Position numbers and translations under genes: made by a program. From positions 3,100,001 through 3,164,000 of the forward strand of contig BJKQ01000001.1 of the NCBI GenBank assembly GCA_006538405.1: a stretch of 64,000 nucleotides of DNA. Direction: 5' to 3'. This stretch comes from Hansfordia pulvinata. Its lineage: Eukaryota > Ascomycota > Sordariomycetes > Xylariales. This document shows, in pieces, positions 24,062 to 35,548 of this stretch (positions are counted from its first letter, which is position 1; each line of letters starts with the position of its first letter). The notes below the pieces were generated by a model. That model made no database searches, was not told the DNA's origin, and saw nothing but the letters and a program-made list of their open reading frames with translations.

Positions 24062-26773
24062 GCTTGCGCTGTTTACTCGTACCTGCTCTGTGGGGAGAAA
24101 TAGAGAGCATGCATCTGTCTGTCTGTCTGTCTGTCTGCCTATCCCAGTACGAGTAGGAGCATCGTGACCTCGTCACACGGCTGATTCCACCCCGCCGCCA
24201 GACCACACCGTCGCGGCGAGCGTGAGGACATGGTCATCGCCTCCTCCTCCTCCCAGCCGCTCCGTTTCTCGTGCGGGAAACGCTCACCGCTCCTCTCCCC
24301 CCCGCGTCCCACACATGAACACCAGATTAGATCAGATCAGATTAGACTAAAGCAGGGCAGGGCAGGGCAGACCGCACCAGATCCCCCCCCCCCCCCCCGC
24401 CTCATACGATTCTCGTACTGAGAGTATAGTCTGTAGTACTCGCAGATAACTTATCACCTCCTGCATATGCGTGTCTCCTGTCTCTCCATGTGACCGCCCA
24501 CGCGACCGCCCACCGACATCTGCTTCCCGTTACCGTTACCCAGCTGTCTTTCCCTCTTTTTCTCCTCTCCCCGTGACTCAGCCCGCCCGTGTCTCTCTTT
24601 GATGCGCTGAAGACGTGGCAGGCGGCTTTTCTACCTCCCGGCTTCCCCCATCACTTCCCCCAAGGCCATGGTCTTTGCTCTACGGAGTACTCTACCAGGG
24701 TCTCCCTTGCCGAGCTCACCTCGCGCGCGCGCGCGCGCGGGGACAGCGCAGCAAGGGTGCATCACGAGAGGGTCCCTACGAGTACTCGCACTCGCGCGCC
24801 AAAATGTCTTGCCCTCTCCCGCCCTCCGCTGAGTCTTGGTGACCCATGCTTGTCTCGGAGTTCCAAAAGGGGCTCCTTTCCTCCGTCCACGCGAAAAAAG
24901 AGAGAGAGAGAGAGAGACTGTCTGATGGTTACCCTCTTCCGCCGGACGAGTACTCGTATATCGGCATGAACGAATAAATCACCCGCGGGCCACAGCCCTC
25001 ACCGCCGCGATCCGCTCCGCTGGCGGCGGATGTCGCGCTGCACGAGCAACCCTCCCCGAAGCCGGGGACGCCGTTGATATTGATGTTGATGTTCATGTTG
25101 TTGTTGTTCGTTCTGCAACAGTCAGCCTCCCTCCCGCCGCACGGATTCGGCTTCTCTGCGCTGCGGCTGGCTTTCTTGTACGCCCCGACCGACCAGGGTC
25201 ATCCCGTCACATGTAAACAAGACGGAAGAAGAAGAAATAAAAGCGTCAGCAAAGTAAACAAAGCCAAAAGGTAAACACAAAGCTCCTGCCGAACCGAACC
25301 GAAATGGAGAAATACCCGATCACTCACGGCAGACGGCAGCCCCCCCCCCAACGCTTTCACTTCAACAGCTCGCCCTCCGCCCTCGGCAGCAGTGAAAGGA
25401 ACGAAACGACCCCGTGGTGGCATGATGAAGGTAGCTATTTTCATCGTGACCTGTCAACTTGTAGAACCTGGCGACGGGGACCAAGTGGAAGCTCGGCTTT
25501 ATTGTCGTTATTCCATAGCACACAGACACACACACACACACACATACCGCCGACCCGGGAGGCCAACGTGCATCTATCGGCCCCCCGGCCGATCCATTCG
25601 CCCGCGTCCCTGGCCCTGACCCTACGGTGCTGGGATAAGTCGTCTGTCACTCTGAACGGCCGCTTTCCGTTTCTCTCTCTCTCTCTCTCGATCCAATTCA
25701 CCCCACTGGCACGCACGCGCGCGCGCGCCTATCCTCCCTTCCCGTCAGCCGGCCGGTCGGATGATGGTCCCCTCTCCCGCCCTTTCCACACCAGGCGGAA
25801 ACAACACCGAGGAAGGGAAACAAACCTTGCACGGTTTCAAGAATGTGGAATATAAACGAAACAAGAAAGAGAGTTTCTTTTTTGCGGGGGGGGGGGGGGG
25901 GGGACTCTCGGGGCCAATCAATCCCCCTTCACCCCGGGGACAAGCCTCCCCTAGCTACATCGGCTAACTGTACGTACGAGCCACTCACAGTCCCATTGCC
26001 CTGGGCAGACTTCCGGTTGGGCCACGGGCGCTGTTGGATCGGGGAAACGGGCACTTGCGTTCGGCGTCATCTCTTATCGGGTTTCGAGTGTGTGTGCGAC
26101 TCCCGCCCTTTCATTGCTTTCTGCGCGGCCGCGATATCAAGAAAAGAAAAGGCAGAATCAGAGCCGCCTTGCCATCTCCGTTCTCCTCTCGTATACTCGT
26201 AGACATCCTGTCACGTGCCTACGATCAGCAGGGTGGAGAGCAGCCTGGTAATGGGATCGGAAAGTACGATACCTCGTCCCCGCGTATGTGAAGAAGGAGA
26301 GAGGGAGAAGGAGGAGGAGGAGGAGGAGAGCACAAGCTTGATGGCTTGATGAGCCCTCTCCTCCGGCCCTGCGCTGTCACGGACAAAGACGGCAGGGTGC
26401 TGGCGGGAGATGGGCAGATGGGAATTCGTTCATTTGTGCCCGTCTGCGACAGTTGCTTACTGCATACCTACTTGGGCAAACGCCTCTTACTGCTTTGTGC
26501 GAAAAAGGGAGACTGTGTCGCTGCCTCGGGACTATGATATGTCCTTGCGGTCTGATCACTCAAAGCTTAAGCTTGGATTTGGTCTATTCTATTCTATTCT
26601 ACTCTACATCTATGCTTTATCTATCGAAAGCGACGGGGCTGTTATGCTCCCCGCCATCTTCTCTATATACGCAGGCTTTCCCTCCTTTGCCTTCGATAAC
26701 AACTTACACTCTATTCTAATGTGTTCTCTCTACGTCCAACCCTTCCCGTCTCTGCTCGATTAGTACTGGCCCC

Positions 26774-27955
26774 TTACCAGTGTCCCGGGCGGTGCTTGAC
26801 TCCGAATACCTCCTTGTCCATGGCCTCGAGTCTGTCGGCAATGTTATCGGGAGACGGGCGGCTCGCTGGGTCGTCGCTGAAGATCTCGAGGAGGAGCTCC
26901 TTGTACTCGGCGGGCCGGGGCGCGGGGCAGTACTTGTCCACGAACCTGTCGGCCTCGCCGTCCCTGCTCCCGCCGCCCGGGCTCGCCTTCCAGAACTTGT
27001 CGGCCTCGGGCCAGGGGTTCCTGGACCCGTCCTTCAGGTAGAACCACGGGAAGTCGGCGGGGCCCGGCCACGCGGAGCCCGAGGACGCGTAGAGCCAGGA
27101 GATCATGGTCAGGCCCAGCATCCACGTGTCGGCCGACCGCGGGTCGATGGCCGGGACCAGCGGGACTCTGGTCTGGGGGATCTCTGCGCCGCACCATCGA
27201 TCGTGTCAGCATGGAAAGAAATGTCAAATGGTTGGAAAGTCTCGACCGGCGAGCCAGCTCTTGCCTATGCCTGGAGGAAAAAAAAAAAAAAGACTTACCC
27301 GGCGGTCTCCAGTCCCAGTGGGCGTAAGACGGCAAGCTGGTGGGGTTCTCCCGCGTCGCGTGGGAGTAGTCGATGAACAGCACCTGCCCCGCGCCAGCGG
27401 CCTTGTCCTCCTGGCCGAAGACTATGTTGACCGGGTGCAGGTCCCTGTGAGCCCAGCCCTTGTTATGCCAAGCAGCCAGGGTCCTGAACAGGTTCACTGC
27501 GACCTGCTGGCGGTCCGCGTCGCTCCACCGGACGGAGCCCGCGGCCTCGATGTCGGCGTCGAGGGTGCCCCCCGCGGCCAGCCCCATCACGATGGTGACC
27601 ACGCCGTCGCCCTGGACGTCGTGCTCGTACTGGTCGGGGATCGTGCCCCGGAGGCCCTGCAGCAGCATCAGCCTGGTGTTCTCGACCTGCTCCAGGCAGG
27701 CGGCCCTGGCCTCCGCCACGCACCGCTTGACGGCGACCGGGGAGCCGTGCCGGCGCCCGCTGTACACCACCGACTCGGAGCCCTCGCCCAGGAACGCGAG
27801 GTCGGTGATCTCGACCCCGGCCACGGTCAGCGACTTGGGCACCGCCTGCTTCGCCTTGGACTCTCCTCCTCCTCCTCCTCCGTCGGAGCCGAGACGGAGG
27901 GCTGCGGCAGCAGCAGCAGTGCCGCGGCGCAGAGCGCCGACTTGAATAGGACCAT
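26774..27955 (-). CDS. Protein-kinase-like protein with predicted signal peptide
   Basis: Two exons, 27955-27299 and 27183-26774, with a GTAAGT donor and a GCGCAG acceptor. The ATG at 27955 begins a textbook signal peptide (MVLFKSALCAAALLLLPQP) followed by a Glu run. The kinase core is one position out of frame with it; one missing base in the GAG run at about 27861-27884 would fuse them into 355 residues. Kinase features are the Gly-rich loop LGEGSESVVYSG, the ATP-binding lysine in VAVKRC, the catalytic loop HRDLHPVNIVF, and a DYS in place of DFG, followed across the intron by the ADTWMLGLT helix region. The lysine, HRD and Asn are kept, so activity is possible. The upstream extension of the kinase frame crosses a 25-nt C run and is unlikely to be coding. 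Secretion is inferred; substrate unknown. Confidence 0.7.
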
Positions 27956-30180
27956 CAAGGGCGGTGTTGGAGTCGTTTTCGGGACGGCGCGGAATGGCAC
28001 AATGCCCCTGCTGGTGGTGGACTTTGTAAGATGGGGTCTGTAAGCTATTGCCTTTTCCCGGTGTTGAAAGAGTCTTCCTGCTTCTACTTATACTCCGGTC
28101 AGTGCCCCCCCCCCCCCCCCCCCCCCCCCACCACCCTTCTTCGATGTTATTTTGGCCCCCCTCTAGCTGTGCCGGCACTTTCATGGGATCCTCTCGAGAT
28201 ACACGCCTTGCACACCTGCCCGCTCTCACCTGGAACGTGCGGCTCTGGGCTGAAGCCGAGCGCTTACTCACCCCACCCTCAGCCTCATCAAAGCTTCAGC
28301 CTCATTAAAGCTTCAGCCTCCAAGATAGGCGGTCGGACCGGTTTTTTCTCTCCACACAGTTCTTTAAATCAGGGAGAGCTCAGCCGCGGGAACCTGCGAG
28401 CCACATACGTAAACTCGCAAAAATCCTGCGGATGACCAGGGAAGAAAAACAACAACGATCCCGCGGCTTCGTAAAGATGTTAACTGCCAACCATGTCTTT
28501 AAATCTGTTTCGCTCGGCATGATCGGCATTACTTGCTTCACTCTGGTTCTCAGCCCCTCTTATAGCACTGCTCCTCTCAGCACCGACCGGCCGGGCATGG
28601 TCAGCAAGTCATAGACCCGTCCTTGGCCCTCCCACAAACAACACCCCGTCCCAAACGTGCGCGGCAGTCAAGGTTTTTCGTCGCCACCTTCAGCGCGGCG
28701 AACCTCTCTGAGGCTCTGCGTGTCTCTATGCCCTTGCGGCATCGCCTCTTTAAATAAAAAAAATAAACAAAAGCTACTTGGAACATTTCGCCACATGTTC
28801 AGCTCGTGTGCCGGAATCCACGTATCGCTACGTGGCGTAAGATACCAGAATTTGGTGCACGTATGCCACCGAGTGCTCGCACGGGAGCTGAGGCCTTCAT
28901 CCAGGTAGACAATACAACCACCGCAGCACCCGCACATGATGTTCTAGGGTTAAAAGCTACATGGCGGTGCCAGCGGAGCTGATGATGGTCGAGCGGGGGC
29001 GAGCCCGAGAGCCCAAGGAGGAGGTACCCCGGGTAGGTGGGGTCAGTCCGGCGCAGGGCCCCCCGTCTCGCCCCGTCTCGCCCCGTCCCACGCGCCTCCG
29101 TCCACGGTTGCGGTGGTCAGCCTTGCTCCCCCGAGACGACGGACGCGGACTCGGCCGTCCGTGGGGCTCGGCGGCAGTTCCTTTTGGGAGTTGACCCAGG
29201 AGGGGGGGCGACCGGTTCCAGGCCGTCGTGAGGGAGGAGCCTCACGGGCGTCCCGCCGTGTGCCCGGCCTCGGTATTGCCTCGAGGAAGTCTCGAGGAGA
29301 TTCAGGGTAAAACATCTGCTGGCGCTTCCTGGAATTCTCACCTCCCGCTGCCCGCCGCACTCGTGCCCCCCACCTCCGTTGGGCCAAGGGGACCTTGTTG
29401 CTTGACAGTTCGGACCTTGGGCCGGCCGACTCCTCTCGAGCTGATCTCACCGGGGTCTTCCCATTCGAATCGAAGGCGTGGATTAGGGGTATGAGTAGAT
29501 ACTTGGGTCTACCATCATCCCATAGTTTTACCTCTGAGGTCCAAGAGCTGGAGGCGGAGGCGCCTCACGCTGCTGATCTGCTTCTTCCTCTTCGTCTTTC
29601 ACGGCCACCGACGGCAGTAGCAGCAACAGCAGCAGCAGCAGCAGAAGCACCACCACGAACCCCTCGCGCAGTAAGAGTTGCCCAGGACGGCGGATTGGTC
29701 ACCAGTAGCTCCCGCGAGCACAGTGACGGAGGAAAGTGGCGGCGGCGGCGGCGGGATACCAATGTGCCGCCAAGCGCAGCACCACCGGGAGGACGACAAG
29801 GGCGGCAGCCAGCCCGGAGACCATGGCGGACAGCCCGGCGACCATGGGCGGCAGCCCCGTCGACCATGGCGGCAAGAACGAGCGCCATGGTGGCGTCCCG
29901 TATCGGCGACGTGCCATCTCGGCCTCCACCACCAGGTCGCCGAGGTCGGCGGCGACGGGCTCAGATAGAGAGACCTTCATGCCTCGAGAAGGCGGCGACC
30001 TTTTCCTCCTTCTCTCGCCTGCAGACGAAAAATCACGAGAGATTCCCGCCATTCAAGCACCTGCGCGGGCAAGCCCGCCATGCAGAACCTGTTTGTTCCT
30101 TTAAATAAGCCGCCCGTGGTCGTCCACACTGAATGCTGCCGCTGCTGATCAACAAACACGGCCACACCGAATCCCCAAAG
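27956..30180. other. Intergenic region between divergent kinase-like and S10 peptidase genes
   Basis: It includes a 25-nt C run at 28105-28129 and a 17-nt tandem repeat containing AAAGCTT near 28275-28320. A minus-strand open frame with its own ATG at 30052 runs to 29699 (117 codons, MKVSLSEPVAADLGDLVVEA region); it has no recognisable domain and only weak coding character. A TTTAAATA at 30100-30107 may be the core promoter of the peptidase gene. Confidence 0.4.
28105..28129. repeat. Poly-C tract of 25 nt
   Basis: The longest mononucleotide run in the window, upstream of the minus-strand kinase-like gene (poly-G on that strand). Confidence 0.9.
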
Positions 30181-30676
30181 ATGATGACGTTGATCCGGAG
30201 TCTAGCTCTGGCCTTGGCCCTCCTCGCCTCGTCGGCCAGCGCCGTGCCCGCCGGCCCGAGCGGCGTGAGGGGTGGGATCGTTTACAACTCGGGGATCTGC
30301 GAGAGAGACGAGGAGGCCGACTCGAGATCAGGGTACCTCAGCGTCGGGCCGGGCAAGGAGATGTGGTTCTGGTGAGTTTGGTGCGCGGACGGACAGAAAG
30401 ACAGCCAGACAGAACCAACCCATGATGATGGACGCTGGACCACTTCGGCGCGAGCAGTCGATTGGGGGGGGGGGGGGGGGGGGTCGACGACCTTTCGGCT
30501 GGATGATAGTCTTGACTCTTTGCTAACAGGCGTGGCAACGCAGGATGTTTGAGCAGAGGCGGAAGAACGCCGGCGCCCACAAGGCGAAGGCGCCCCTCGT
30601 CTTCTGGCCCGCCGCCGGGCCCGGGGCCAGCTCTATACTGCACGTCATGGAGGACAACGGACCTGTGAGTGCCCCC

Positions 30677-30710
<34 letters not shown>

Positions 30711-32130
30711 GAAAGATCAAGTGTGATTCCCAGATCTTGTCCGACATGGCTGACCGGGCGGTGTAACTACATGTAGTGCAGGTTCAAGGACGAGGACTCG
30801 GCCGAGCCCGAGTGGAACCCGTACAGCTTCAACTCGGTGGCCAACATGGTGTACATCGACCACCCGTTCGGCACGGGCCTCACGCCCGGCAACCCGAGCG
30901 AGGTCCAGACCACGGAGCAGGCAGTCGGCCTCCTGTGGGAATTCATGCAGAGCTTCCTGGACCGGTTCAAGGAGGAATTCGCGGACCACGACATCTACAT
31001 CGCCGCGCCGAGCTACGGCGGCCACTTCGGGCCGAGGCTGCTCAAGCTGATCGGCGACAAGAACGCCGCGGGGGAAGGGAAGAGGAGGATCGACGTCAAG
31101 GGGCTCGCCGTCTCGTCCGGCAGCTTCAGCTACCGCATCACGCTGAGGTCCTGGATCGAGTACGCGTACGCCAACGCTTACGGGAAGCGCATCGGGACCG
31201 AGCGCGAGCGCGACGACCTCCTCGAGAGGTTCGACGCCATGGTGGAAGCGAACCCCGAGATCGGGGCGTGCGAGAAGGACGAAGGAACGCACGAGGAGTG
31301 CGCTGCTGCTTTCCAAGCCATCGCGCACCACACCGAGACCAATCTGTTTGTGGAGAGCCGGTGGCCGGTCGACATGTACGATACACGGCGCATCTGGCCT
31401 CCGCCACACCCCACTGTGGAATATCTCAACCGGGGAGACCGTCTGGCCAAGATCGGCTCCAAAGTAGACACGTTCGTCGAGGGGAACACGCTGGTGAGGA
31501 GGAACTTTGACATGCAAGGAGACCGTGAGTGCCTCTTGAAGTGCTCCCCCCCCTCCCCCCCCCCTTTCGAACGATTATTCCAGGGGAGCCATGGAATGCA
31601 TGCTGAGACTGACTCTTCATAGCGGTCCGGTCCGAAATCAACACGCTGAGCCAGATCGCGCAGACCGGCCTCCCCCTCATGCTCTGGGGTGGCGATGCAG
31701 AGTAAGTTCACACTCTCACCCACCCGGGCCCCGTCCGGGCTTCGCTGCTGGATGGTGAACCGCCCTCCTGCTGACTGACTGACTGACTGACTGACTGGCC
31801 CTGCATTAGCTTCATCACCAACACCGTGGGCATCCTGGAAGTGGCGAGGAGCATCCGGTTTCACGGACAGGCGGAATTCGCAAAGAAGGAGCCTCGCGCT
31901 TGGAAGGCTGGTCACGACGCCGATGCGGGACGCTCCATCGTGCAGGACAACCTCTCCTTTCTGGAGATCAAGGGAGCCGGGCACGCCCTGGGCAAAGATC
32001 GTAAGTGGAACCCGGTGACAGAACAGAACGTCAGTGCGTGGAAAGGGGCCGTGTCTAATAACCTGGAGCAGAGCCGGAAGCAACGCTGGAGGCCTTCAGG
32101 CAGTTCCTCGAGAAGGGTAGACTGGACTAG
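30181..32130 (+). CDS. Divergent serine carboxypeptidase (peptidase family S10), secreted
   Basis: Six exons give 462 residues: 30181-30371, 30544-30664, 30777-31524, 31623-31701, 31810-32000 and 32072-32130. All introns are GT-AG and all phases match. The ATG at 30181 starts a signal peptide (MTLIRSLALALALLASSASA). S10 landmarks in order are GYLSVGPGKEMWFWMF, the oxyanion region FWPAAGPGASS, GPCRF, VYIDHPFGTG, nucleophile Ser183 in APSYGGHF, Asp380 in GGDADF, and His438 in GAGHALG. The triad is intact. The usual Asn of WLNGGPG is Ala here and the usual Glu before the nucleophile is Pro; in yeast carboxypeptidase Y these positions bind the substrate C-terminal carboxylate. Classical carboxypeptidase activity is therefore doubtful, and another peptidase or acyltransferase specificity is possible. 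A TTTAAATA lies 75 bases upstream of the ATG. Confidence 0.88.
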
Positions 32131-32939
32131 ACGGGCATCGCAGGACATTGGCGAGACCGGGAAGCGGTGACACGGCATAGCAAGAATGTCCCAGTGGAAT
32201 CTCTTGCTTTGGGTCCGCTTATGACGGCGGCGATCAGAGTGTAGATGCCTAGCAGATCGACTTTGCTCAGGTTTAAAAAAAAAAAGGAGAAATTGCTTGC
32301 TTGTATGGGTTCCTTGGTGACCCGATCGTGGCTTGATAGGTGAGGTAGCTTGCTGGTTTTGATAGAGCTGGTCGATCTTGGGCTGCCGAGCCCAAGCCCT
32401 CCACTCAGATATACCGGGCCTAAATGAAATCAGTCTTTGCTGCTGAGGGATGCGGCAATGCTGCCAACTGCAATCGGCTCATCGCTCAGATTCCGAATCC
32501 AGCCATGGTTCCTCTCCAAGACTGGTGCAAGAAATGCATTTCCACGCCCCTTCGCTTTCCAAGGAAAAGATCACGGCCATCGTCATGCGGAGGAGGAACG
32601 CCGCCGCAGACTAGCCCAAGTCATCTGCCGACTCGGCCGACGACCCCTTACGAGCTATGGGGCTGTGATGATTCCACCAACGAGACTTGGCATTGCTTCA
32701 AGTGGAACGGGCCGGTTGGATGGCATCGTGACTCGTCGTGAGATCGGGGACGAGCACAGTATAAATGAAGCCTTCGCCGGCACCACAGCCATCACACCTT
32801 TCCAGTGTCCACACATTCATCAACAGCTCCCTACAGGCCATCACGATCAACACGGCTTTCTTGAAAGATAACCTTGTTTCGCACCTCCGCCTTCTTCTTC
32901 TTCTTCTTCTCCAGTCCATCTTTGGAACCCCCCGACATC
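32131..32939. other. Intergenic region, promoter of a small secreted protein
   Basis: The 3' flank of the peptidase gene includes an A run near 32276-32285. A TATAAAT at 32760-32766 and a C/T-rich leader precede the next ATG at 32940. No gene is seen. Confidence 0.6.
32760..32766 (+). promoter_or_regulatory. TATA box of the small secreted protein gene
   Basis: A TATAAAT about 174 bases before the ATG at 32940, followed by a C/T-rich leader. The next two secreted-protein loci carry similarly placed TATA boxes. Confidence 0.5.
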
Positions 32940-33320
32940 ATGAGGACCTCTGCCCTGGCCGCCGCCCTGGCCTCCCTGCTCGCCGCCCGCGGCGCGCAGG
33001 CGCAGCACTGCGAGAAGGACGACTGGAGCCCGTCCCCCCCGCCCACCTACAGGCAGCTCTACATCGAGTACTACTCGGACAACAACTGCACCGACCTGGT
33101 CGACAGGGTCTGCATCTCCCACTCCTACTGCAACACCCCGGACGTCGGCTTCAGCTCCATGAGGCTGTCGGAGCCGGACCAGTCGGGGACGCTCACGGCC
33201 TTCTCCAAGAACAACTGCGCCGACCCCCACAACCACGGCTACAGCGCCAATTGGAACGGCGGCGACGGCTGCGCCAAGGACTTTGGCTTCGTCGCCAACG
33301 CCGTCTCGCTGCGGTTCTAA
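32940..33320 (+). CDS. Small secreted cysteine-containing protein
   Basis: A single exon of 126 residues. A clear signal peptide (MRTSALAAALASLLAARGAQA) is predicted to be cut before QHCEKDD. The mature part of about 105 residues has six cysteines, enough for three disulfides, and is rich in Asn, Asp, Tyr and Ser. No known family is recognised. It is the first of three consecutive small secreted-protein loci downstream of the S10 peptidase. Size, signal peptide and even cysteine count fit an effector-like or extracellular defence protein, but that is inference only. High GC and third-position bias match the neighbouring genes. Confidence 0.75.
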   Translation: MRTSALAAALASLLAARGAQAQHCEKDDWSPSPPPTYRQLYIEYYSDNNCTDLVDRVCISHSYCNTPDVGFSSMRLSEPDQSGTLTAFSKNNCADPHNHGYSANWNGGDGCAKDFGFVANAVSLRF

Positions 33321-34048
33321 GGAGAGGATAGGAGAGGAGGGGCCGCGCTGGGCGGCGCGAGAAGGGGGGATGGATGGGATGGGAGGGGGCCTGGGTAAAG
33401 GGACTCGGAGAGTCAGAGGAGGGAGGGCATGCATGTGCCATAGGGGCCGACCGGCAGCCCGCCTGTGATTCTTCCCTTCTTTTACATCTTGTAATACCAC
33501 AATTGCTTGCCTTGCTTTCATTGCTACTCGTGACGGTTCTGGCCCCGCTGGCAAATGAAGTGGTAGATTTCAACGGGAGCGCCCTGCTCAGCGGCCCTGT
33601 CGACTTGCAGCATATTCAGGCATACATGAGCGGCCACGTATGAGCCACTGGATGTATGCAGGCGCATGTAGGAGGTATCCCGCCGGCAGTCACTAGAACT
33701 GCCGGCGTCTTATTGTTTTGTATGGCCATGGCCCGTATCGGGTGATATGTGATTCCAAGCCTCGCATTTGGCATACCTTGAAACTAAGGCTAGAAAGAGA
33801 TACAGTTCCACAAACGGCGACGACTTCGCCACGTGACTTGGAAACAGAATACAAGATGAAATTTTCACTTCGGGGCTGAGTTCTACGTTGCATACATTAT
33901 AAAGCGAAGCGAATGTCTCACTGGAGGTTTCTTTCGCTCCAGACTACCATCCAAGCATCTTTCCAACATCGGCTCCGCCTTACAACCAACGAGTCTCAGC
34001 CCACCTTACCAACGACTGCCCGCTGCACTGCACTGGTCAGTGGTCACC
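33321..34048. other. Intergenic region between small secreted-protein loci
   Basis: No gene is seen. A TATAAA at 33898-33903 lies 146 bases before the next ATG. Confidence 0.55.
33898..33903 (+). promoter_or_regulatory. TATA box of the second small secreted-protein locus
   Basis: A TATAAA, 146 bases before the ATG at 34049. Confidence 0.5.
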
Positions 34049-34309
34049 ATGGTCGCCGTCTCGAGGAGCATCATGGCCTTCGCCCTCTTCGGGCAGCTTC
34101 ACGCGAGGTGGGTTCTCGAATTCTTCGACAAGACAGACACGCAGATGCGGCGCTACGTCAGCAGCGAGCACAACGACGGCTGGGAGGGCAGCATGCAAGG
34201 CGGGGACTGGCTGTTCAGGTTCAGCGCGGACGCGGGGGAGAAGCTGGTATTCGCGAAAGAGCGAGGGGGCAAACCTATTGGGGCCAAAGGGGGGGTGAAG
34301 GTGAGGTAG
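34049..34309 (+). CDS. Small, possibly secreted protein with an early stop
   Basis: The ATG at 34049 opens 86 codons with a short hydrophobic N-terminus (SIMAFALFGQLHA) that may act as a signal peptide. The rest is rich in aromatic and charged residues (VLEFFDKTDTQMRRYVSSEH). The frame ends with a TAG at 34307-34309. The same frame continues with 20 further coding-looking codons (starting YEDSVDTKPFPRG) to a TGA at 34373-34375. The TAG could be a C-to-T change of a CAG codon, or the segment could be spliced by an intron beginning GTGAGG at 34301; both are plausible. No cysteine-rich pattern and no known family are seen. I rate it a possible decayed or mis-modelled member of the local secreted-protein group. 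Confidence 0.45.
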   Translation: MVAVSRSIMAFALFGQLHARWVLEFFDKTDTQMRRYVSSEHNDGWEGSMQGGDWLFRFSADAGEKLVFAKERGGKPIGAKGGVKVR

Positions 34310-35168
34310 TATGAGGACTCCGTCGACACCAAGCCGTTCCCACGCGGGGCCATGAGTTACAGGGTCGAAGCTTGATTTACCTTACAACCCTCGAGCAAGC
34401 TGGCATCCAGGATCGGCGGCTGCAGAATGGAAGTAATGCTCTGAGCAACAGGACCATTTCTTACTCGAAGCCTGGCTAGCCGTGCATGGGCGACTTCATT
34501 TGCAGCAAGCCTTCTGCTTATTATTTATATGAGGTCCCGAACTCAACGAGGTTCTGATAGCCAACTTAAGAGGCACAGAGGCGCAGACAGGCAGAGAGCA
34601 AAAGCCGAACTCGTGCGCCCACAGAGGCCCGACAGGACGGGCTTGTCAGGCCATCCGTAGCTGGGGAACAAGACTTCCAGAGTCGTCTTATCGTCGTTCC
34701 AAACCTGCGCTTTCCGAGACTAAAGCGTTACTCAAATTAGCAGACGCAGTGGAGTATATTATTTTCGTCGTGACCTGCATGGTTTTTAAGCATGGGTCTT
34801 AAGGCCTCAAAATTCTAAGAATGACTCGGGGAGCTAAAAACCCGTAGCCAGGGGTCGGGAAAGGTAGAAAACTTGGTACCAGGAATCTCGGGGAACACAG
34901 CCGAGCTTGATCGATGAAAATAGAGACGATAGTCTACAACTCCGACGAATGCTATTTTAAGAAGGGCAAATATTCCCAACTCACTCAATTATTAGTACCA
35001 GCTTACAAGCGTTCACTGAGTAGCTATATAAACAACGGTATATCCCTTCTTCTTTACGACATTCTTTTTCAAGCCATTTTATGATCAGCTCGCTTGCCTG
35101 CCTTACTTAAACATAAGTAGTGTACCAACATCGAAATCTGATCTTTATCAACCTCACTTTACAAAACG
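34310..35168. other. AT-richer intergenic region
   Basis: Base composition is visibly richer in A and T from about 34500 to 35700 than in the rest of the window. A TATATAAA lies at 35025-35032. No gene is seen before the ATG at 35169. Confidence 0.55.
35025..35032 (+). promoter_or_regulatory. TATA box of the third small secreted-protein gene
   Basis: A TATATAAA core, 137 bases before the ATG and in the same relative position as the TATA boxes of the two upstream loci. Confidence 0.55.
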
Positions 35169-35548
35169 ATGCTATCATTCAAGCTGTTGATTGTGCTCGG
35201 CCTTTCGGAGCTGGCACTTGCGAATTCCAAGCAATGGAAAGTTCGAACGTAAGGCTGCAGTTCGAAACCTTGAATTGAAAATGGTCACTGATTTCAAGTA
35301 GATTTCCTGGAGGGAGTTGTGATGGCATTCCGGATAAGGTCGAGTCTGGTGTCGGCGACTCGAAACTTTTCACGTCTAAATACCGCATTCAACACGTTTA
35401 TTTTGAGAATTCCGGGGGAAAATGTATCCTCCAAGGCTGGGACTCTAAAGCAGACTATGACAGCGGCGAGGATCCTGATATGACGTACCCAAATACCGGT
35501 TGCGAATCCGTGACCAGTATCCATAAAGTCTGGGAAGTTGTTTGTTAG
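35169..35548 (+). CDS. Small secreted four-cysteine protein
   Basis: Two exons, 35169-35248 and 35302-35548, joined across a 53-nt intron (GTAAGG donor, CACTGAT branch-like site, TAG acceptor), give 108 residues. The N-terminus MLSFKLLIVLGLSELALA is a strong signal peptide. The mature part has four cysteines, one of them the final residue (WEVVC), enough for two disulfides, and many Gly, Asp and Ser residues. Codon use is much less GC-biased than in the neighbouring genes and matches the surrounding AT-richer DNA. Possible reasons are horizontal transfer, a compartment with a different mutation history, or a young gene. No family is recognised; an effector-like role is speculative. Confidence 0.7.

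Noticed and set aside
27956..28271. N-terminal extension of the kinase-like frame
   Set aside because: It crosses a 25-nt homopolymer and encodes a Gly run with no conserved sequence; the ATG with a signal peptide at 27955 is a better start.
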